From assembly GCA_024638915.1 (NCBI GenBank), contig JAHEJJ010000015.1:1-47603 (forward strand): DNA of 47,603 bases, given 5' to 3'. Under the pieces are notes generated by a model. It was not told the origin of the DNA. It did no database searches and worked only from the letters and a program-made list of their open reading frames with translations. The position numbers and the translations under genes are program-made. Shown here one piece after another: positions 5,465 through 14,786 of this stretch; the stretch's first letter is position 1, and every line of letters begins with the position of its first letter. Source of the DNA: Robiginitalea sp. (GTDB taxonomy: Bacteria; Bacteroidota; Bacteroidia; Flavobacteriales; Flavobacteriaceae).

Positions 5465-8010
5465 AAGAAGATTTAAGAAAATCCAAAACCAGCAGGCAAT
5501 GGTTGTTTACGATGGCCTGGAGAGATGGAAAGGCCAGTGGTAGCCGGCTTGGACTCTTTATGGGCTCTATCATTCTCGGGATCACTGCTGTTGTTGCTAT
5601 ACAATCCTTTAGTCAAAACCTGCAAAACAATATTGCGCTCAGATCGAAAGTGCTGATGGGAGCCGACTATCTCATCGACAGCCGGCAGCTGCCTAATGAA
5701 AGGGTCATGCAGATCATCGATTCTCTGGGTGGGGCCGAAGGTATGGAGGTAAATTTCGCCTCAATGGCCTCTTTTCCTAAAGCTGATGCCTCCAAACTTG
5801 TTCGTGTTCAGGGTATTGAGGGAAATTACCCTATTTATGGCAGATTCGAAACAGATCCACCAGAAGCGGCACTAGAATACCAAAAGAACAGAGGCGCCCT
5901 GGTTGATGCTACGGCCATGATCCAATATGGATTAACGCGAGGGGATAGTATAAAAGTGGGCCTAAGCACTTTTGAGATTCTGGGTGCATTAAAATCTACT
6001 CCCGGAGGCACCTCCACTTCGAGCACCCTGGCACCTCCTGTGATCATTCCTTACCATGCTATTGAAGAGACCGGTTTATTACAGACCGGAAGCCGGCAGG
6101 AATACAGGTATTATTTCCGGGCTGCAGAAGATATGGATCTCGAGATATTGGATAAGAAAGTGGATCCTCAACTAGATGCCGAAGAAGCAGATCTGGATAC
6201 ACATACCGATATCAGTCGTCGGCTTGGACGTGGCTGGGGCAACTTTGGAAAGTTCCTTAATCTGGTGGCCTTCGTGGCCCTGCTATTAGGCAGCGTCGGG
6301 ATCGCCAGTTCGGTACACATCTATATCAAGGAAAAACTAAGATCAGTAGCGGTGTTGAAGTGTATTGGCGCCACCAGCAGACAAACTTTTTTGATATACC
6401 TTATTCAGATCGCGGGAATGGGACTACTTGGTGGTATTATTGGAACAATCGGAGGGTTGTTGTTACAGGAATTGTTCCCAGTGCTCATTCGCGATTTCCT
6501 TCCTTTTGAAATCGAGATAAGCCTGGTGCCTCAGGCGGTGTTCCTTGGACTTCTTCTGGGGGTTACCCTCTCGGTACTGTTTGCCATGTTGCCCCTGCTC
6601 AATACCTGGTTCGTCAGCAGCCTCCAGGTACTTCGTGTTACAGATGAAGACCCTGCCCGGGTTCGGAAAACAGGTGTTTTTGTGCTCCTGGCCATCTTGG
6701 TGTTTATTTTCGGATTCTCGCTATGGTTACTCGATAATTGGAAATATGCATTGGCATTTGTGATCGGTATATTGGTCACTTTTCTTGTATTGACCGGTAT
6801 TGCAACGCTGATTATGAAAGGGTTAAAAAAATATTTTCCTGTCTCCTGGGGTTTTATTGCGCGCCAGAGCTTGCTCAATCTTTTCCGGCCACAAAATCAG
6901 ACCATGGTTTTGGTACTGGCTATTGGCGTCGGGACATTTCTGATCAGTACCCTCTACTTTACCAAGGATATGCTGTTGGCCTCTACATCATTTAAACAAA
7001 ATACCAACAGTCCGAATATTATCTTGCTCGATGTTCAGACCGAAGAAAAAGAAGCGGTGGTAGGACACATTGTGCCCCGGGGTCTTAATGTTATCGATAA
7101 TATTCCGATTGTTACCATGAGGATTAGCAGCATTAACGATGTTCCAGCAAATACACTACGCCTCGACAGTGTCACACAGATGAATAAATGGGTGCTTAAT
7201 CATGAATTCAGGGTCACTTTTAGGGATTCGTTGATCGAATCAGAAACTTTGGCAGAGGGTGATTTTATCGGAAGTTATTCCGGTGACGGCCCGATACCTA
7301 TTTCCGTGGCTGCGAATGTCGCCAGGGATGCACTGATCGAGGTGGGGGACAGGATCGTATTTAATGTTCAGGGTGTATTGATGGAAACCGAGGTTTCCAG
7401 CCTCAGAGACGTTAACTGGGGCCGGATGCAACTCAATTTTTCGGTGCTTTTCCCCACGGGCGTGTTGGAAACCGCACCTCAATTCCATGTGATTACGACT
7501 TACGCACCAGATGAAGCGACCTCCGCCGCATTACAGCAAGATCTTGTTAAGGCATTCCCTACTGTATCTATTCTAGACATTCGTCAATTGCTGGGTGTGG
7601 TAGAAGATATCATCGACAAGATTAGCTGGGTTATCAACTTTATGGCCTTTTTCAGTATTCTGACCGGTATTGTGGTACTTATAGGTGCTGTGCGAACCAG
7701 TAAATATCAAAGGATGAGAGAGAGCGTTCTGCTGCGAACCATCGGGGCAAGGGCTAACCAAATCCTGAAAATTACCGCACTGGAGTATCTGTATCTAGGA
7801 CTTCTTGGTAGTGGAGTGGGTATACTTCTATCCTTGCTTAGCAGTCAGCTACTGGCTTTATTTGCATTTGAAACCTCATTTACCCCCTCGCTTGAACCGT
7901 TTGTACTCCTTCCGGGCATTACGCTATTGGTGCTGTTGATCGGTTTGAGCAATAGCAGGAGTATATTAAGCAGTCCGCCGCTCGAGGTTCTGAGAAAAGA
8001 AGTACGTTAG
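5458..8010 (+). CDS. ybbP: FtsX-family ABC permease, YbbP type
   Basis: This 850-aa membrane protein is the partner of the preceding ATPase. It has an N-terminal helix, an extracytoplasmic MacB-like domain, a first FtsX block of helices around residues 265-400 (including SVAVLKCIGATSRQ), two more helices near 410-450, a second large extracytoplasmic domain, and a final FtsX block from about 735 (ESVLLRTIGARANQ). Two FtsX repeats in about 800-850 aa is the YbbP plan; LolC/E and MacB have one and are shorter. It may extract or remodel envelope lipids together with the neighbouring esterase; that role is inferred from gene order only. Confidence 0.88.
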   Translation: MVEEDLRKSKTSRQWLFTMAWRDGKASGSRLGLFMGSIILGITAVVAIQSFSQNLQNNIALRSKVLMGADYLIDSRQLPNERVMQIIDSLGGAEGMEVNFASMASFPKADASKLVRVQGIEGNYPIYGRFETDPPEAALEYQKNRGALVDATAMIQYGLTRGDSIKVGLSTFEILGALKSTPGGTSTSSTLAPPVIIPYHAIEETGLLQTGSRQEYRYYFRAAEDMDLEILDKKVDPQLDAEEADLDTHTDISRRLGRGWGNFGKFLNLVAFVALLLGSVGIASSVHIYIKEKLRSVAVLKCIGATSRQTFLIYLIQIAGMGLLGGIIGTIGGLLLQELFPVLIRDFLPFEIEISLVPQAVFLGLLLGVTLSVLFAMLPLLNTWFVSSLQVLRVTDEDPARVRKTGVFVLLAILVFIFGFSLWLLDNWKYALAFVIGILVTFLVLTGIATLIMKGLKKYFPVSWGFIARQSLLNLFRPQNQTMVLVLAIGVGTFLISTLYFTKDMLLASTSFKQNTNSPNIILLDVQTEEKEAVVGHIVPRGLNVIDNIPIVTMRISSINDVPANTLRLDSVTQMNKWVLNHEFRVTFRDSLIESETLAEGDFIGSYSGDGPIPISVAANVARDALIEVGDRIVFNVQGVLMETEVSSLRDVNWGRMQLNFSVLFPTGVLETAPQFHVITTYAPDEATSAALQQDLVKAFPTVSILDIRQLLGVVEDIIDKISWVINFMAFFSILTGIVVLIGAVRTSKYQRMRESVLLRTIGARANQILKITALEYLYLGLLGSGVGILLSLLSSQLLALFAFETSFTPSLEPFVLLPGITLLVLLIGLSNSRSILSSPPLEVLRKEVR

Positions 8011-8032
8011 GACCCAAGGGAGTAGTCTATAC

Positions 8033-8680
8033 TTAGGATGGCAGCCTCTTTTTGATGAATTTGATCTGTCCGTTGTGGTTAGATTCGTGTTCGCATACAT
8101 GAAACCACTTTGCATAATTGTTTGTAGGCTGTTGTTGGAAAAAGGGTTCTGACTCGAACAACCAGTCGTCGTCTCTTTTCGCAAATTCTTCTTTGGTAAA
8201 AGACCTGACTGCCTTGAGTTTTTCGAGATAAAAATCGAGGGGATTCCCCTTGATCTCATCCCTGGCCTTGCCGCCAAGGCCCATGGGCAGATCCCATTCC
8301 TGTTTAATTTCATCATTCCATTCTCCCCATGGAATTCGATCAAAAGTATTTAATTGATAATATTTTTCAGTGGCGGCCAGGTGCCAAAGCATGGCGCCGA
8401 TAGAATTAGACTGTTCGTCTACCTGGAAATCAAGTTCATCTACCGTGAGATCTTTTACCTGGTATAGAACCCAGGCCCGCATCATGTTCATGGAAGAAAG
8501 CAAAGCGCCAACATGAGGTGAATATCCTTCCATGGGCCCCAGGAGGTACAAATCGTCGGTTGAAACTTTCCTGCCATGCGAAGCATGTAAAAATAATGGT
8601 GCTGCAACAAGGCCCGTGCTGATCATAGCAGCTTCTTTAAAGAATTGTCTTCGCTTCGAAGATGGATTTTGTTTTTTCAT
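8033..8680 (-). CDS. DinB-like putative metalloprotein with Tat-like signal
   Basis: The 215-aa product belongs to the DinB/YfiT four-helix family. Candidate metal ligands are the His in LWHLAATE and those in HVCEHESNHNGQI near the C-terminus. The N-terminus has SKRRQFFKEAAMISTGLVAAP, a twin-arginine motif and hydrophobic stretch that suggest Tat export; tatC is present at 22973-23809. Many DinB proteins transfer thiols or handle metals, but the reaction here is unknown. The open frame extends to a TTG at 8692; the ATG at 8680 is preferred. It converges on the ybbP gene. Confidence 0.8.
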   Translation of the reverse strand: MKKQNPSSKRRQFFKEAAMISTGLVAAPLFLHASHGRKVSTDDLYLLGPMEGYSPHVGALLSSMNMMRAWVLYQVKDLTVDELDFQVDEQSNSIGAMLWHLAATEKYYQLNTFDRIPWGEWNDEIKQEWDLPMGLGGKARDEIKGNPLDFYLEKLKAVRSFTKEEFAKRDDDWLFESEPFFQQQPTNNYAKWFHVCEHESNHNGQIKFIKKRLPS

Positions 8681-8957
8681 GATTTTAATCAAGTGTTCTT
8701 ATTCTTCTAAGGTAGCTCATTCAGGACTAAATCAATGGATCGCTAGCGCATTTATTGATATTGTTCTTTCAGTTGCGTCCTTAGGTTCGGTAAACGACTC
8801 TTTATTCCGCTTATCGGCAAGCCCTTAAGCGGGTGTTCATCGATCTTATCTAACACTTGATCTGAGATTAGACCGAAGGCCGATAAATCAGTGGTTTTGA
8901 CCGATTTTAAAAGCGTTATGGCATTGTTGGGCGTTAAATTTATAGTAAGCTGAACTA

Positions 8958-9224
8958 ATGAAAATGAAGGTATCGAGAACCTTAGTTCTGATCTTACTAT
9001 TGTACGGTGGTATGGCCGTCGCTCAAACAAAGGAACAGAATGTTAAAGTGGAAATTCGCAAAGTGGATATTATTTTGGATAGTCGCCCTGCTGTTCCTGT
9101 CATTGATAAACAAAATAAGAGAGCAGAAACGAGTATTATCGCGCGCGTTTACCCATACAGAAACTATAGAGTGATGAAAGCCTTACACTTTCTCACCCGA
9201 CGAAGTATACCAAAATTGACATAA
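8958..9224 (+). CDS. Small exported basic protein, diverged family member
   Basis: The 88-aa product has a signal peptide (VSRTLVLILLLYGGMAVAQ), a VKVE segment, a longer middle, and the C-terminal block IARVYPYRNYRVMKALHF followed by LTRRSIPKLT. The last 28 residues match the 75-aa proteins at 1855 and 3395 as IAR-[LV]-Y-x3-N-x-R-x2-KAL-x-F-x-T-[KR]-R-x3-KL. The leader also retains the related sequence TGTTGGGC-GTT upstream of the ATG, so gene and leader are homologous. Ten bases separate its stop from a membrane microprotein gene that shares its terminator. Function unknown. Confidence 0.78.
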   Translation: MKMKVSRTLVLILLLYGGMAVAQTKEQNVKVEIRKVDIILDSRPAVPVIDKQNKRAETSIIARVYPYRNYRVMKALHFLTRRSIPKLT

Positions 9225-9234
9225 ACCCAAGTCT

Positions 9235-9348
9235 ATGATACTATTAATGATTTTATTAACCGTTGTATTTGCAATTATGAACATGCTTCTTTTCCCTAAA
9301 ACGAAGGGAATTTTAAGACCCTTAAAAGTTCCGGCGAGGAAGAAGTAA
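9235..9348 (+). CDS. 37-aa single-span membrane microprotein
   Basis: A short frame opens with ATG 10 bases after the preceding stop and ends at TAA 9346-9348. The product has one hydrophobic helix (MILLMILLTVVFAIMNMLLF) followed by a basic tail (PKTKGILRPLKVPARKK). This gives a plausible inner-membrane microprotein with a cytoplasmic tail. It sits between the small exported gene and a strong terminator, so it belongs to the same transcript. No family recognised; the gene is supported by context and amino-acid pattern only. Confidence 0.5.
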   Translation: MILLMILLTVVFAIMNMLLFPKTKGILRPLKVPARKK

Positions 9349-9380
9349 TACAGAACTATAACCAGAGTAACCCTAATTTA

Positions 9381-9413
9381 AAATGACCGGCGCTGATGCC
9401 GGTCATTTTTTTT
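9381..9413 (+). terminator. Rho-independent terminator
   Basis: An 11-bp perfect stem AAATGACCGGC / GCCGGTCATTT (9381-9391 and 9398-9408) with a six-base loop is followed by T residues. It ends the transcript of the 88-aa and 37-aa genes. Confidence 0.85.
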
Positions 9414-9464
9414 ATTTAGTAAAGAAAAGGCGAGCAATGCCTTTACAGGATATTTGATCCAATA

Positions 9465-11030
9465 TTAGTCTTTAATGCCCGGTTGTTTTAGCTCAAAGTT
9501 GTTCTTCTCTTTTTCCCGTCTTACCATCTCCCTGACATCGCGAAGCAGGGCTTTGGCATCATATATAATGCCGTCTTTTATGGTATAAGTAACGCCACCC
9601 ACACGTACTACCTCATTTTCATCCGTAAGTTTAATGGCCCCGGTCCCATAGAGCACTTTTAGGTTTTCTAGTGGATTTACATCGATCAACACAAAGTCGG
9701 CCAACTTTCCTACTGCCACGGTACCAATCTGATCTTCCATGCCCAGCGCTTGTGCCCCATTTAAGGTTGCTGCCCTGATGATCTCCAGTGGATGGAATCC
9801 GGCCTCCCGGAGCAATTCCAATTCTCGGACATAGGCGAAACCGTAGAGCTGGAAGATAAAGCCCGAATCAGATCCGGCGCATACCCGGCCGCCGCGATTC
9901 TTGTATTCGTTGATAAATGTCATCCAGAGAAGGTAATTCTCTTTCCAGGCTACTTCCTGCTCTGTTCCCCAGAAATGCCAATAGGAGCCGTGGGAAACTT
10001 TGCTGGGTTGATAGAACTCCCAGAGTGATGGAAGGGTGTAATCCTCATGCCATTCGGCCCTCCTGGCCCGGTGTAAATCGCGACTCGCCTCATAAATATT
10101 AAAAGTAGGAACCAAGGTGAAATCTAAATCCACTAATTCATTCATCACTTCGTTCCAGTGATCGGAATAAGGCGCTGCAGCCTGCTGCCAGAGTTTGCCG
10201 GCTTCTTCAAAGCGATGTTGTTCATTATTGTAATTATAATCAAGTGGATAATCCTGTACGGTTCTGTCCTCGAACAGGGCTTCGGGTAAACCATACCAAT
10301 GTTCCATAGTGGTTAACCCGGCTCGAGCCGAGTGCAAAACGTTCCAGCGAGATACATTTAGCTGTGCGTGGTGACAGGCAGATCGAAGCCCCAGTTTTTT
10401 GTTTTCATTAAGTGCTGCCGCCATAATTTGCGGTGGAGCACCGAAGAACTTGATGCCATCGGCACCTTTTTTAGCATTCTGACGAACCCATTCTCTAGCC
10501 ATTTCTTCAGTACTGATATCCTTGTCATTTCCTTGCCCGAAACCGGTATACGCCTTGATTCGAGGGGCTACTATTTCATTTTTAGCGCTTTTGGCTTTTA
10601 GATCTAGTGTGAAATCGATACCTCTGCCGCTGGGTTCTCTTACTGTGGTTATTCCATGGGCCATCCACAACTTAAAGACATATTCCGGTTCTGCACCCTG
10701 GGCTTCCCCGCCGATATGTCCATGCATATCAACAAATCCGGGAAGGAGGTACATACCGTCCGCTTTTATTTCCTTTCCTCCTGATTTAAGCACAGGCCTC
10801 TTTTTCGGATCTATCGCGACGTCCGGATAGCCTACCGATTTTATTTCTGTAATGCGGTTACCCTCAACTACAATATCCAAAGGTCCCAAAGGAGGAGATC
10901 CATTCCCGTTGATCAGGGTTACTCCCCTGATGATCAGCTGGGAAAAAGGCCCTTCGCCTTTTTCCTGGGCCTGCAGCCCGAAAAGGGCAAAGGCAAATCC
11001 CAGTACGAATAGATATCTTATGTTTTTCAT
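9465..11030 (-). CDS. Exported amidohydrolase (imidazolonepropionase/prolidase-like)
   Basis: The 521-aa product has a signal peptide (LFVLGFAFALFGLQAQ) and the amidohydrolase TIM-barrel metal sites: HxH at His103/His105 (DMHGH), a Lys in GADGIKFFG, His residues in SACHHAQ and TTMEHWYG, and Asp in CAGSDSGF. The C-terminal segment (GTVAVGKLADFVLID) closes the beta-sandwich domain. Enzymes of this group hydrolyse C-N bonds of peptides or cyclic amides. It starts 37 bases after the stop of the M14 carboxypeptidase on the same strand, so the two probably form an operon for periplasmic peptide breakdown. Substrate unknown. Confidence 0.85.
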   Translation of the reverse strand: MKNIRYLFVLGFAFALFGLQAQEKGEGPFSQLIIRGVTLINGNGSPPLGPLDIVVEGNRITEIKSVGYPDVAIDPKKRPVLKSGGKEIKADGMYLLPGFVDMHGHIGGEAQGAEPEYVFKLWMAHGITTVREPSGRGIDFTLDLKAKSAKNEIVAPRIKAYTGFGQGNDKDISTEEMAREWVRQNAKKGADGIKFFGAPPQIMAAALNENKKLGLRSACHHAQLNVSRWNVLHSARAGLTTMEHWYGLPEALFEDRTVQDYPLDYNYNNEQHRFEEAGKLWQQAAAPYSDHWNEVMNELVDLDFTLVPTFNIYEASRDLHRARRAEWHEDYTLPSLWEFYQPSKVSHGSYWHFWGTEQEVAWKENYLLWMTFINEYKNRGGRVCAGSDSGFIFQLYGFAYVRELELLREAGFHPLEIIRAATLNGAQALGMEDQIGTVAVGKLADFVLIDVNPLENLKVLYGTGAIKLTDENEVVRVGGVTYTIKDGIIYDAKALLRDVREMVRREKEKNNFELKQPGIKD

Positions 11031-11067
11031 CGATCTAATGCAATTTGGTTATATAAGTATTTACGAC

Positions 11068-13596
11068 TTAGTCTTCCTCTTTTTCCGGTATTTCGATTTT
11101 ATCTCCAAGAAAAAGGGCATTTAAAAAAAGCCTGTTGGTACCGTACCATGAACCCCTGAAATTAGGATTGTCTGCAAAGAGAACGGCCCGTCCTTTATCC
11201 ATTTTACTGACGATAACAGAGGCAGAATGGCTCAATAAATCCTTTTTATTGCGTTCTATCAGAAAACCGTCGATCATTGGGTTTTTGGCATATCCGGCGA
11301 CCGTGCAATATTCATTCGCGCTGGATTTTAGCCAGACGGAATTATTTTTATAGACGGGTATACTACTGTCTCTGTAACCAAATCCAATGGGATGGGTTCT
11401 GTCTAGCTCTGCCCTTAATATAATACCACCCACACTTTCCTTACCCAGATTTTCTCCAGCTTCAACATATGGCCGGCGCACTGGGATCGCGGTACTGTCC
11501 TTTTCCATAGTATTGAGCTCTTCCTTTACCATTTTCTTTTCAATAAGCCATTCGGTTGCGGTTCCAATCGTGATCAGGGTATTGCCTTTTTTTACCCAGT
11601 TGGAGATTTTTTCCTGCATTTTTTCATCCAGTTCGTAACTTCCTGAGATCATGACCAAAACATTGTAAGGCTCTAATTTTGCCTTCTTGAAATTGCGTAA
11701 AGGGATTTTCGTTATGGGCATGCCTACCCTTGTATCGAGAAGGTGCCACACCTCTCCTGCTTCGTAAGATCTTGTCCCATGGCCAATCAACATAGCGGCC
11801 TTGGGCTTGGTGATCGGTTTAATGAACCTACTACCTAGATCTATTCCACTGCTGTGATATCCCGATTTCACGGAATATACCGGAACGGAATATTTCTTCT
11901 GAATCTCGGATATTATTCGGAATACTTCATCAGAAGATTTTTTCTGGAGGGACACTGCCAAAATCATCGCTCCATAATTAAAGTTTTTGGACCCCTGATC
12001 GGTATTGGTTGTAAATGGTTTGAATGCGGAAGATAGGACCACTTCTTCCTCCTGAAGGGCATATAGTGCTGCGATGGAATTGTAGTCATCGGCGTCGATG
12101 ATATAGGCGTAATCCGTTTTGGCCACTGGGGTTAGAGAGATAAGATCATCGGTTGTTTCTATTCTTTCCCCTGGGGTATATGTCGTTACGCCCCTATACT
12201 TCATGTTATAAAAATTGGCCACTGACCAGGCCGAGGCGTCATAATAAACACTGTCGCGATATGCGTTATACGTTTCAAAGAAGGTCTGGACCATCCTGTA
12301 TTGGGGTTGCCGGGTGGGGACCACATATTCATGTTTTGCAGAGCGGTATACTTCGATCCGATGCATCAGCAGCTTGTCTATAAAGGCCTTCACACGATTG
12401 GCGTCATATGCATCACCAAACACATAAGCCTTTGTACGGCTCTTTGAGGCATTGCTCAATGCACTTTTAAAGAAGTCCTGCTGGTATTTTCTAAGCGTAC
12501 CTTTATTCTCAACAGCTGCCTTTACGGTGGTCATACTCGAGATAAATTGATTTCGGATGGTGAAGGGGAAGGTAATATGGCCAAACGGTGTTTTTTGTTT
12601 ATGACCTCGTGAACTGGCCTGTTCGAACAAAAGTCCCAGTCCGCCCTGAAGATCGGGATAGGAGGAACCATAACCCGGATAGGTGCCATCAAAAACCTCT
12701 TTGGTGAAATAGAGCGAACCGATACTATCGAGCGCTTGGGCAAAATAGTCCCCGAACAGATTGTTGAGGTCTTCGTAATTCTCTTTAGGCATGATAGGAT
12801 TCAGAGACCCATTGGATTTCATGGGTTCGAAGAAGTAGGTGCTCTGGCTGCCCATCTCATGAAAATCGGTCACTACATTGGGATACCATTGGTGATACCA
12901 GTTGAGTTTACCCCTACTTTCAGGATTGATGGCTAAAAGCCAGTCGCGGTTAAGATCAAACCAATAATGGTTGGTCCGTCCACGAGGCCAGTATTCATTG
13001 TGTTCGGCGTCCTGAGGATCGGCAACTAAGGGATTTCCCTGGTAGGTATTGGCCCATTGGGTATGACGATCCCGACCATCTGGATTGATGGTTGGATCGA
13101 TGAAAATCACCGAATTCCTCAAGTAGCGTAGGATCTCCTTATTGTCTGAGGCTACAAAGGAATAGGCTGTGAGCATAGCGGCTTCGGAACTAGAAGGTTC
13201 ATTACCATGAACGTTGTATCCGAGGTTGACAAATACAGGCAATTCATCGTAATCGCCCACTGACTTGGCCGGATCGGTATAGTCGAGGTGCTTTTGTTGT
13301 AACTCCTCGAGCTTACCCATATGGTCGGGATTGGAAATCTTGAGAATCACCAATCGACGTCCTTCATGGGTTTTCCCGTAATCGTGAAGTTGAGCACGAT
13401 CCGACTTTGTGGCTAGTAATTCTAAATATCCAACAATCCTATCGTGGCGTGTATGATGCTCTCCAATTCCGTATCCCAGATACTCCTGGGGGGATGGAAT
13501 TTCCGAATTAAAAGGTTCGTAGTTTTTAAGGAAATAGTCTTGTGGAAATACGGTTGAGCAGGCCAAAAGGGTAAAAACACAAATCGCTTTGTACAT
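11068..13596 (-). CDS. Exported M14 zinc carboxypeptidase with C-terminal GATase-like domain
   Basis: The 842-aa product has a signal peptide and an M14 domain with zinc ligands His130 and Glu133 (HGNEPSSSEAA), the substrate-binding NPDGRDRH around 171-178, third ligand His246 (DFHEMG) and a candidate catalytic Glu325 (GLLFEQASSRG). The C-terminal region from about residue 590 (AAMLIGHGTRSYEAGEVWHLLD, then a GNTLITIG strand) resembles the class I glutamine-amidotransferase-like domain attached to this Bacteroidota subfamily. It probably trims peptides in the periplasm. First gene of a two-gene unit with the amidohydrolase. Confidence 0.9.
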   Translation of the reverse strand: MYKAICVFTLLACSTVFPQDYFLKNYEPFNSEIPSPQEYLGYGIGEHHTRHDRIVGYLELLATKSDRAQLHDYGKTHEGRRLVILKISNPDHMGKLEELQQKHLDYTDPAKSVGDYDELPVFVNLGYNVHGNEPSSSEAAMLTAYSFVASDNKEILRYLRNSVIFIDPTINPDGRDRHTQWANTYQGNPLVADPQDAEHNEYWPRGRTNHYWFDLNRDWLLAINPESRGKLNWYHQWYPNVVTDFHEMGSQSTYFFEPMKSNGSLNPIMPKENYEDLNNLFGDYFAQALDSIGSLYFTKEVFDGTYPGYGSSYPDLQGGLGLLFEQASSRGHKQKTPFGHITFPFTIRNQFISSMTTVKAAVENKGTLRKYQQDFFKSALSNASKSRTKAYVFGDAYDANRVKAFIDKLLMHRIEVYRSAKHEYVVPTRQPQYRMVQTFFETYNAYRDSVYYDASAWSVANFYNMKYRGVTTYTPGERIETTDDLISLTPVAKTDYAYIIDADDYNSIAALYALQEEEVVLSSAFKPFTTNTDQGSKNFNYGAMILAVSLQKKSSDEVFRIISEIQKKYSVPVYSVKSGYHSSGIDLGSRFIKPITKPKAAMLIGHGTRSYEAGEVWHLLDTRVGMPITKIPLRNFKKAKLEPYNVLVMISGSYELDEKMQEKISNWVKKGNTLITIGTATEWLIEKKMVKEELNTMEKDSTAIPVRRPYVEAGENLGKESVGGIILRAELDRTHPIGFGYRDSSIPVYKNNSVWLKSSANEYCTVAGYAKNPMIDGFLIERNKKDLLSHSASVIVSKMDKGRAVLFADNPNFRGSWYGTNRLFLNALFLGDKIEIPEKEED

Positions 13597-13675
13597 CGAA
13601 TCGGAATATTTGGTTAGAAAAGCTAAATATAGCCAAAAAGCGAAGAGAGCGCGATGCTGTGTATCGATTGCTCAT

Positions 13676-14575
13676 TCAGGCCATATTGTGAAAGGGTTCA
13701 TGTCCTACGTCTTTGAACTTTATGATGTAGTTAGTTCCCTTTCTCGACCAATCCCTTGTGATACTGCCTTTCAGCTGGCGGGCTAAATTATAAATGAGCT
13801 TAAGGCCAAGGCTTTTGGTGGTTTTTGGATCTACCGCTTCGGAAATACCAATCCCGTTATCCCCTATGGTGAGAATATAGTCGTTTTCATCTTCTTTTTT
13901 GAGTTCAATATGGATTTCACCTTCGCTATCGTCCTGAATCCCATATTTCAAGGAGTTGGTAATGGTCTCGTTGATCAGAAGCCCTAAAGGAATTGCGGTA
14001 TCTATACCCAGTTCGATATCCGGGATATCAATGGCCAGCTTTACCTTGCTATCGGGTCCTTTAACCGATTTTATCAGATATTCCGTGAGTTTAAAAACAT
14101 AAGGTTTATAGTCTACTGTAGACAGGTCATCGCGCAGGTAGAGCATCTCGTGTACCATAGCCATCGCCATAACGCGATTTTGACTGCTGCTGATTAGGTT
14201 TTTCATCTGTTCATCTTCAGTGCCCCTGGATTGCATATTCAGCAGGCTGCAAACAGTTTGCAGATTATTTTTTACCCTGTGGTGCACTTCTTTTAACAGA
14301 TTATCCTTTTCAAAAAGTTTTTGTTCGAAATCTGCCTGTAATACCTTGGCTTGGCTGGAATGCTTTTTTTTGCTGAGCAATATATTGGCCATGCTCAGAA
14401 GCAACAGAATAAAAGCGATGATTAGTAAGGCGAGGGCTGTCGTTTTAAAAAGGCCGTAATAAAATCTGGAAGCTAGAGCAGCTGCCATCGCCAAAATGGC
14501 CAGAGAAAACATAGCAATTATGGGCCACTGCATGTATTTTGGCGATTTGGTCAGATCGGGCTCGGGTTCGTGCAT
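13676..14575 (-). CDS. Membrane sensor histidine kinase, HisKA_2 type
   Basis: The 299-aa product has two membrane helices (about residues 18-38 and 46-68) with almost no loop, a short coiled segment, the HisKA_2 phosphoacceptor site EVHHRVKNNLQ (His98/His99), and a HATPase domain with the N box INETITNSLKYG, IGDNGIGI and SLGLKLI. It lacks an extracytoplasmic sensor domain, so any input is within the membrane or by a partner. No response regulator is nearby, so it is an orphan here. The open frame reaches a GTG at 14581; the ATG at 14575 is preferred. Confidence 0.88.
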   Translation of the reverse strand: MHEPEPDLTKSPKYMQWPIIAMFSLAILAMAAALASRFYYGLFKTTALALLIIAFILLLLSMANILLSKKKHSSQAKVLQADFEQKLFEKDNLLKEVHHRVKNNLQTVCSLLNMQSRGTEDEQMKNLISSSQNRVMAMAMVHEMLYLRDDLSTVDYKPYVFKLTEYLIKSVKGPDSKVKLAIDIPDIELGIDTAIPLGLLINETITNSLKYGIQDDSEGEIHIELKKEDENDYILTIGDNGIGISEAVDPKTTKSLGLKLIYNLARQLKGSITRDWSRKGTNYIIKFKDVGHEPFHNMA

Positions 14576-14740
14576 AAACACTATTTAATTTCTTGAACTA
14601 GTTATCACCATAAAGTTATTGGTTAAAGATAGCAGGAAATGGAGCTTATGGTAAAGCTAACCATGTTTCACTATACGGGGCAAGATGAAGAGGAATATTT
14701 TTAACCGACTTTTACACAAAACAATCAACAATCAGAACAG

Positions 14741-14767
14741 AAAAAAGCGACCCCTCTGGTCGCTTTT
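14741..14767 (-). terminator. Rho-independent terminator of secA
   Basis: A 10-bp stem AAAAGCGACC / GGTCGCTTTT (14743-14752 and 14758-14767) with a five-base loop, followed on the minus strand by further T. It lies 19 bases past the secA stop. Confidence 0.85.
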
Positions 14768-14786
14768 CATCAATAATATCTATGAT

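Noticed and set aside
14700-14714. Partial match TTAACCGACTTT to the small-gene leader
   Set aside because: Only twelve bases, no other leader element and no family gene next to it; likely chance.
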